Source of the DNA: VRUE01 sp963729995
GTDB taxonomy: Bacteria > Actinomycetota > Thermoleophilia > Solirubrobacterales > 70-9
Length of the DNA stretch: 64,000 nucleotides
Assembly: GCA_963729995.1 (NCBI GenBank)
Contig: CAVSPF010000003.1
Coordinates: 1,674,001-1,738,000, forward strand
Direction of reading: 5' to 3'
Shown here: piece after piece, positions 62,306 through 64,000 of the stretch
Layout of the letters: the number at the start of each line of letters is the position of its first letter
Position numbering within the stretch: the stretch's first letter is position 1
Notes under the pieces: generated by a model
Told to the model about the DNA's origin: nothing
What the model saw: only the letters and a program-made list of their open reading frames with translations
Database searches by the model: none
Made by a program: the position numbers and the translations under genes

Positions 62306-63287
62306 CGGCAAGCGCCTCGCCCCTTCTGCTTCTCGGCGCGATGTCGAGCAGCTGACCGCCTACCTCGACTTACTCGCCGGCACCGAGCCGAGCGATGCGC
62401 TGCTCGAGGTCCGGGTGCGCCACCACGACCAGGCCATGCGCCGCTGGTTCGTCGGCGTCGGCGCCCGCCAACGTCTCGTCACACAGCTCCCCCTGATCGC
62501 AGCTCGGGCCGACGTCTACCTCGGCTGCGCCCCGCGCCAGATGCGCAGCGGCACCCGCGAGGCAGTCGACGGCGGCTGGGTCGCCTGGGCCGACGTCGAC
62601 GGCCCCGACGGCGCCCAGCGCGTCCTCAGCTTCAATCCCGAGCCAACCCTGATCGTCGCCTCCGGCTCTCCCGGCGCGGCCCACGCCTACTGGCGCCTCG
62701 CCGCCCGCGCCGATGTCGCCACCTTGGAGGAGCTGAATCGACGGCTCGCCCAGGCCACCGGCGGCGATCCCGTCTGGGCCGCAACCTCGATCCTCCGGCC
62801 TCCCGGCACCCGCAACCACAAGCACGACCCGCCGACTCCGGTTCGGCCGATCGGGGGCACCGGCCTCGTCCACGAGGCCGAGCGGCTGCGCGACGCTCTG
62901 CCGCCGACACCGTCTCCCCCGCCGCGTTCCTCACAATCGCGCCCCGCTGATGGCGACCCGCTCCTCGCCATCCCGCCGCGCGTCTACGTCGAGCGGCTCC
63001 TCGGCGTCGAGGTGCCGCCCTCCGGCTTCGTCTCCTGCCCACTCCACGTCGACCGCACCCCCAGCCTCAAGGTCTACGACGCGGCCGAGCGCGGCTGGAT
63101 GTGCTTCTCGGCCCGCTGCCGTCGCGGCGGCTCGATCTACGACCTCGCTGCTGCCCTCTACGGCCTCGGCACCCGCGGCCACGACTTCCTCGAGCTGCGC
63201 CGCCGCCTGCTCGCGTCCTTCCCGAACCTCACGCGCCAAGGAGAAGATGGTCGGGGCGGCGCCGGATACGCTTCGCTGCCGTCATGA
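62283..63287 (+). CDS. DNA primase-like protein with RepB-type and CHC2 zinc-finger domains
   Basis: A 334-residue protein. An N-terminal AEP/RepB-like domain has YLGCAPRQMRSGTREAVDG, WADVDGPDGAQRVLSFNPEP and ASGSPGAAHAYWRL. A C-terminal CHC2 zinc finger has CPLHVDRTPSLKVYD then WMCFSARCRRGGSIYDL. This arrangement is frequent in integrative and plasmid elements. It would prime element replication together with the SSB. Confidence 0.8.
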   Translation: MRRRPPHSGKRLAPSASRRDVEQLTAYLDLLAGTEPSDALLEVRVRHHDQAMRRWFVGVGARQRLVTQLPLIAARADVYLGCAPRQMRSGTREAVDGGWVAWADVDGPDGAQRVLSFNPEPTLIVASGSPGAAHAYWRLAARADVATLEELNRRLAQATGGDPVWAATSILRPPGTRNHKHDPPTPVRPIGGTGLVHEAERLRDALPPTPSPPPRSSQSRPADGDPLLAIPPRVYVERLLGVEVPPSGFVSCPLHVDRTPSLKVYDAAERGWMCFSARCRRGGSIYDLAAALYGLGTRGHDFLELRRRLLASFPNLTRQGEDGRGGAGYASLPS

Positions 63288-63849
63288 GCCCGCCCGACCC
63301 GCAACCCTCGCCGAGGTCCTGAAGCGCGCACGCGCCTACCTGCGGGTCGATCAGCGGGTCGTCGCGGCGCTGCCCGAGCTGAGCGAGGCGATTCGCTCCT
63401 TCGAGCCAACCGAGGGGCCTGCCGGTGAGAGCGTCGCCGAATGGCTCGCCGAGCGGGCGCTGCGCAAGCCGCAGGAGGCGACCGTGCGCGTGCGGCTCAG
63501 CCACGGCAAGGTCACCGGCGTCTACGCGCTCTGCGCCGCGCAGGTCGCGCTCAGCAGCGAGGAGCGCGCGCAGCTCGGTGGCGTCCACTACCGCACCCAG
63601 CCGGCGATCCTGCTCGCTCAGTTCGCGCGGTCGGCAGACTCGCCGGGGATCGGCGATGAGATGCTCCAGCACGCCTACGGCATCGCGCGACGTGCGCTTC
63701 ACTATCTGGGCGCGACGGTGCTCGTCGTCGATCCGTTCGACCAAGACACGGCCGGGATGTGGCACCAACGCTTCGGCTTTCAGGACTCCGAGCAGCCGGT
63801 GCCAGGCAACCGCCGGCTACGCCGCCAGTGGCTCAACCTTCAGTCGTAG
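63247..63849 (+). CDS. GNAT-family acetyltransferase (possible TacT-like toxin)
   Basis: A 200-residue protein. TVRVRLSHGKVTGVYALCAA, QPAILLAQFARSADSPGIGD (short acetyl-CoA loop), and TVLVVDPFDQDTAGMWHQRFGFQ fit the GNAT fold. The FGF end resembles TacT/AtaT toxins. It overlaps the primase by 41 bp and the opposing gene by 10 bp. A toxin role is suggested by context only. Confidence 0.65.
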   Translation: MVGAAPDTLRCRHEPARPATLAEVLKRARAYLRVDQRVVAALPELSEAIRSFEPTEGPAGESVAEWLAERALRKPQEATVRVRLSHGKVTGVYALCAAQVALSSEERAQLGGVHYRTQPAILLAQFARSADSPGIGDEMLQHAYGIARRALHYLGATVLVVDPFDQDTAGMWHQRFGFQDSEQPVPGNRRLRRQWLNLQS

Positions 63850-64000
63850 TTTGCGCCTTCGGCCTCAAGCTCTTTCATAAGCTTGTCGGCGCTCTCGTGA
63901 AATGCGCGCACCCGGGGATCGCGGCGTGAGCGCTCGAGATCTTGCTCGTCGATCACGATCACGGCCTGATCGAGCACATCGTGCAGCTTGTCCTTGTCGA
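63840..64000 (-). CDS. Small helical protein, 5' end outside window
   Basis: The last 53 residues (DKLHDVLDQAVIVIDEQDLE then RRDPRVRAFHESADKLMKEL) end at TGA 63840. It is charged and helical and converges on the GNAT gene with 10 bp overlap. No family is recognised. Confidence 0.55.
   Translation of the reverse strand, partial: DKDKLHDVLDQAVIVIDEQDLERSRRDPRVRAFHESADKLMKELEAEGANYD

Overview
The window is about 70% GC and densely coded. It looks like chromosomal DNA of an actinobacterium, possibly of the Thermoleophilia/Solirubrobacterales type. That placement is inferred from the high GC, frequent GTG starts, promoters that appear leaderless, an acyl-CoA carboxylase biotin carboxylase/biotinyl chain, dodecin, a BfrB-like ferritin and a DUF559 nuclease-like gene. 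No rRNA or complete tRNA is present, so the placement is tentative.

Region 1-13 kb is housekeeping: dihydropteroate synthase (cut by the window edge), a HAD phosphatase, a DtxR-type metal regulator, a PLP aminotransferase, a secreted YVTN/PKD protein, sucCD, a haloacid-dehalogenase-like HAD protein, a type I sulfatase, the biotin carboxylase/biotinyl subunit of an acyl-CoA carboxylase, and a PHP phosphoesterase. Region 13-17 kb holds a DUF559 gene bounded by palindromic repeats. An IS66-family element with a perfect 8-bp target duplication sits in one of these palindromes. An IS630-family element sits exactly in the stop codon of cysC. Region 16.7-21.4 kb is an assimilatory sulfate reduction operon read leftward: rhodanese, ferredoxin-type sulfite/nitrite reductase, APS/PAPS reductase, ATP sulfurylase and APS kinase.

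Region 21.4-42.9 kb carries dodecin and a secreted RTX-like protein, then an amine/GABA/alanine module: aminobutyraldehyde-type dehydrogenase, alanine dehydrogenase, PucR regulator, class III transaminase and APC permease. A FAD amine oxidase, an enolase-superfamily enzyme, ferritin, a peptidase E/cyanophycinase-like protein and glutamate decarboxylase follow nearby. The likely logic is import and deamination of amines. The transaminase would pass amino groups to pyruvate, the aldehyde dehydrogenase would oxidise the product, and Ald would recycle alanine to pyruvate.

Region 43-64 kb is accessory. A small island rich in toxin-antitoxin genes (Fic, AbrB/VapC, HigBA) lies between three related repeats that contain the 3' half of a tRNA-Asp gene. 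After it come an ArdC-like antirestriction protein, tandem secreted paralogues with an identical 98-bp repeat at their 3' ends, an AbrB/Doc pair, a tyrosine recombinase cut by nested IS630 copies, and an SSB-primase-GNAT group. This resembles a decayed integrative element.

At least seven genes are broken by a single-base indel in or next to a short homopolymer, or a run that looks one base too long or short. This may reflect sequencing or assembly error rather than biology. Protein families are assigned from motifs read by eye; no database search was run.
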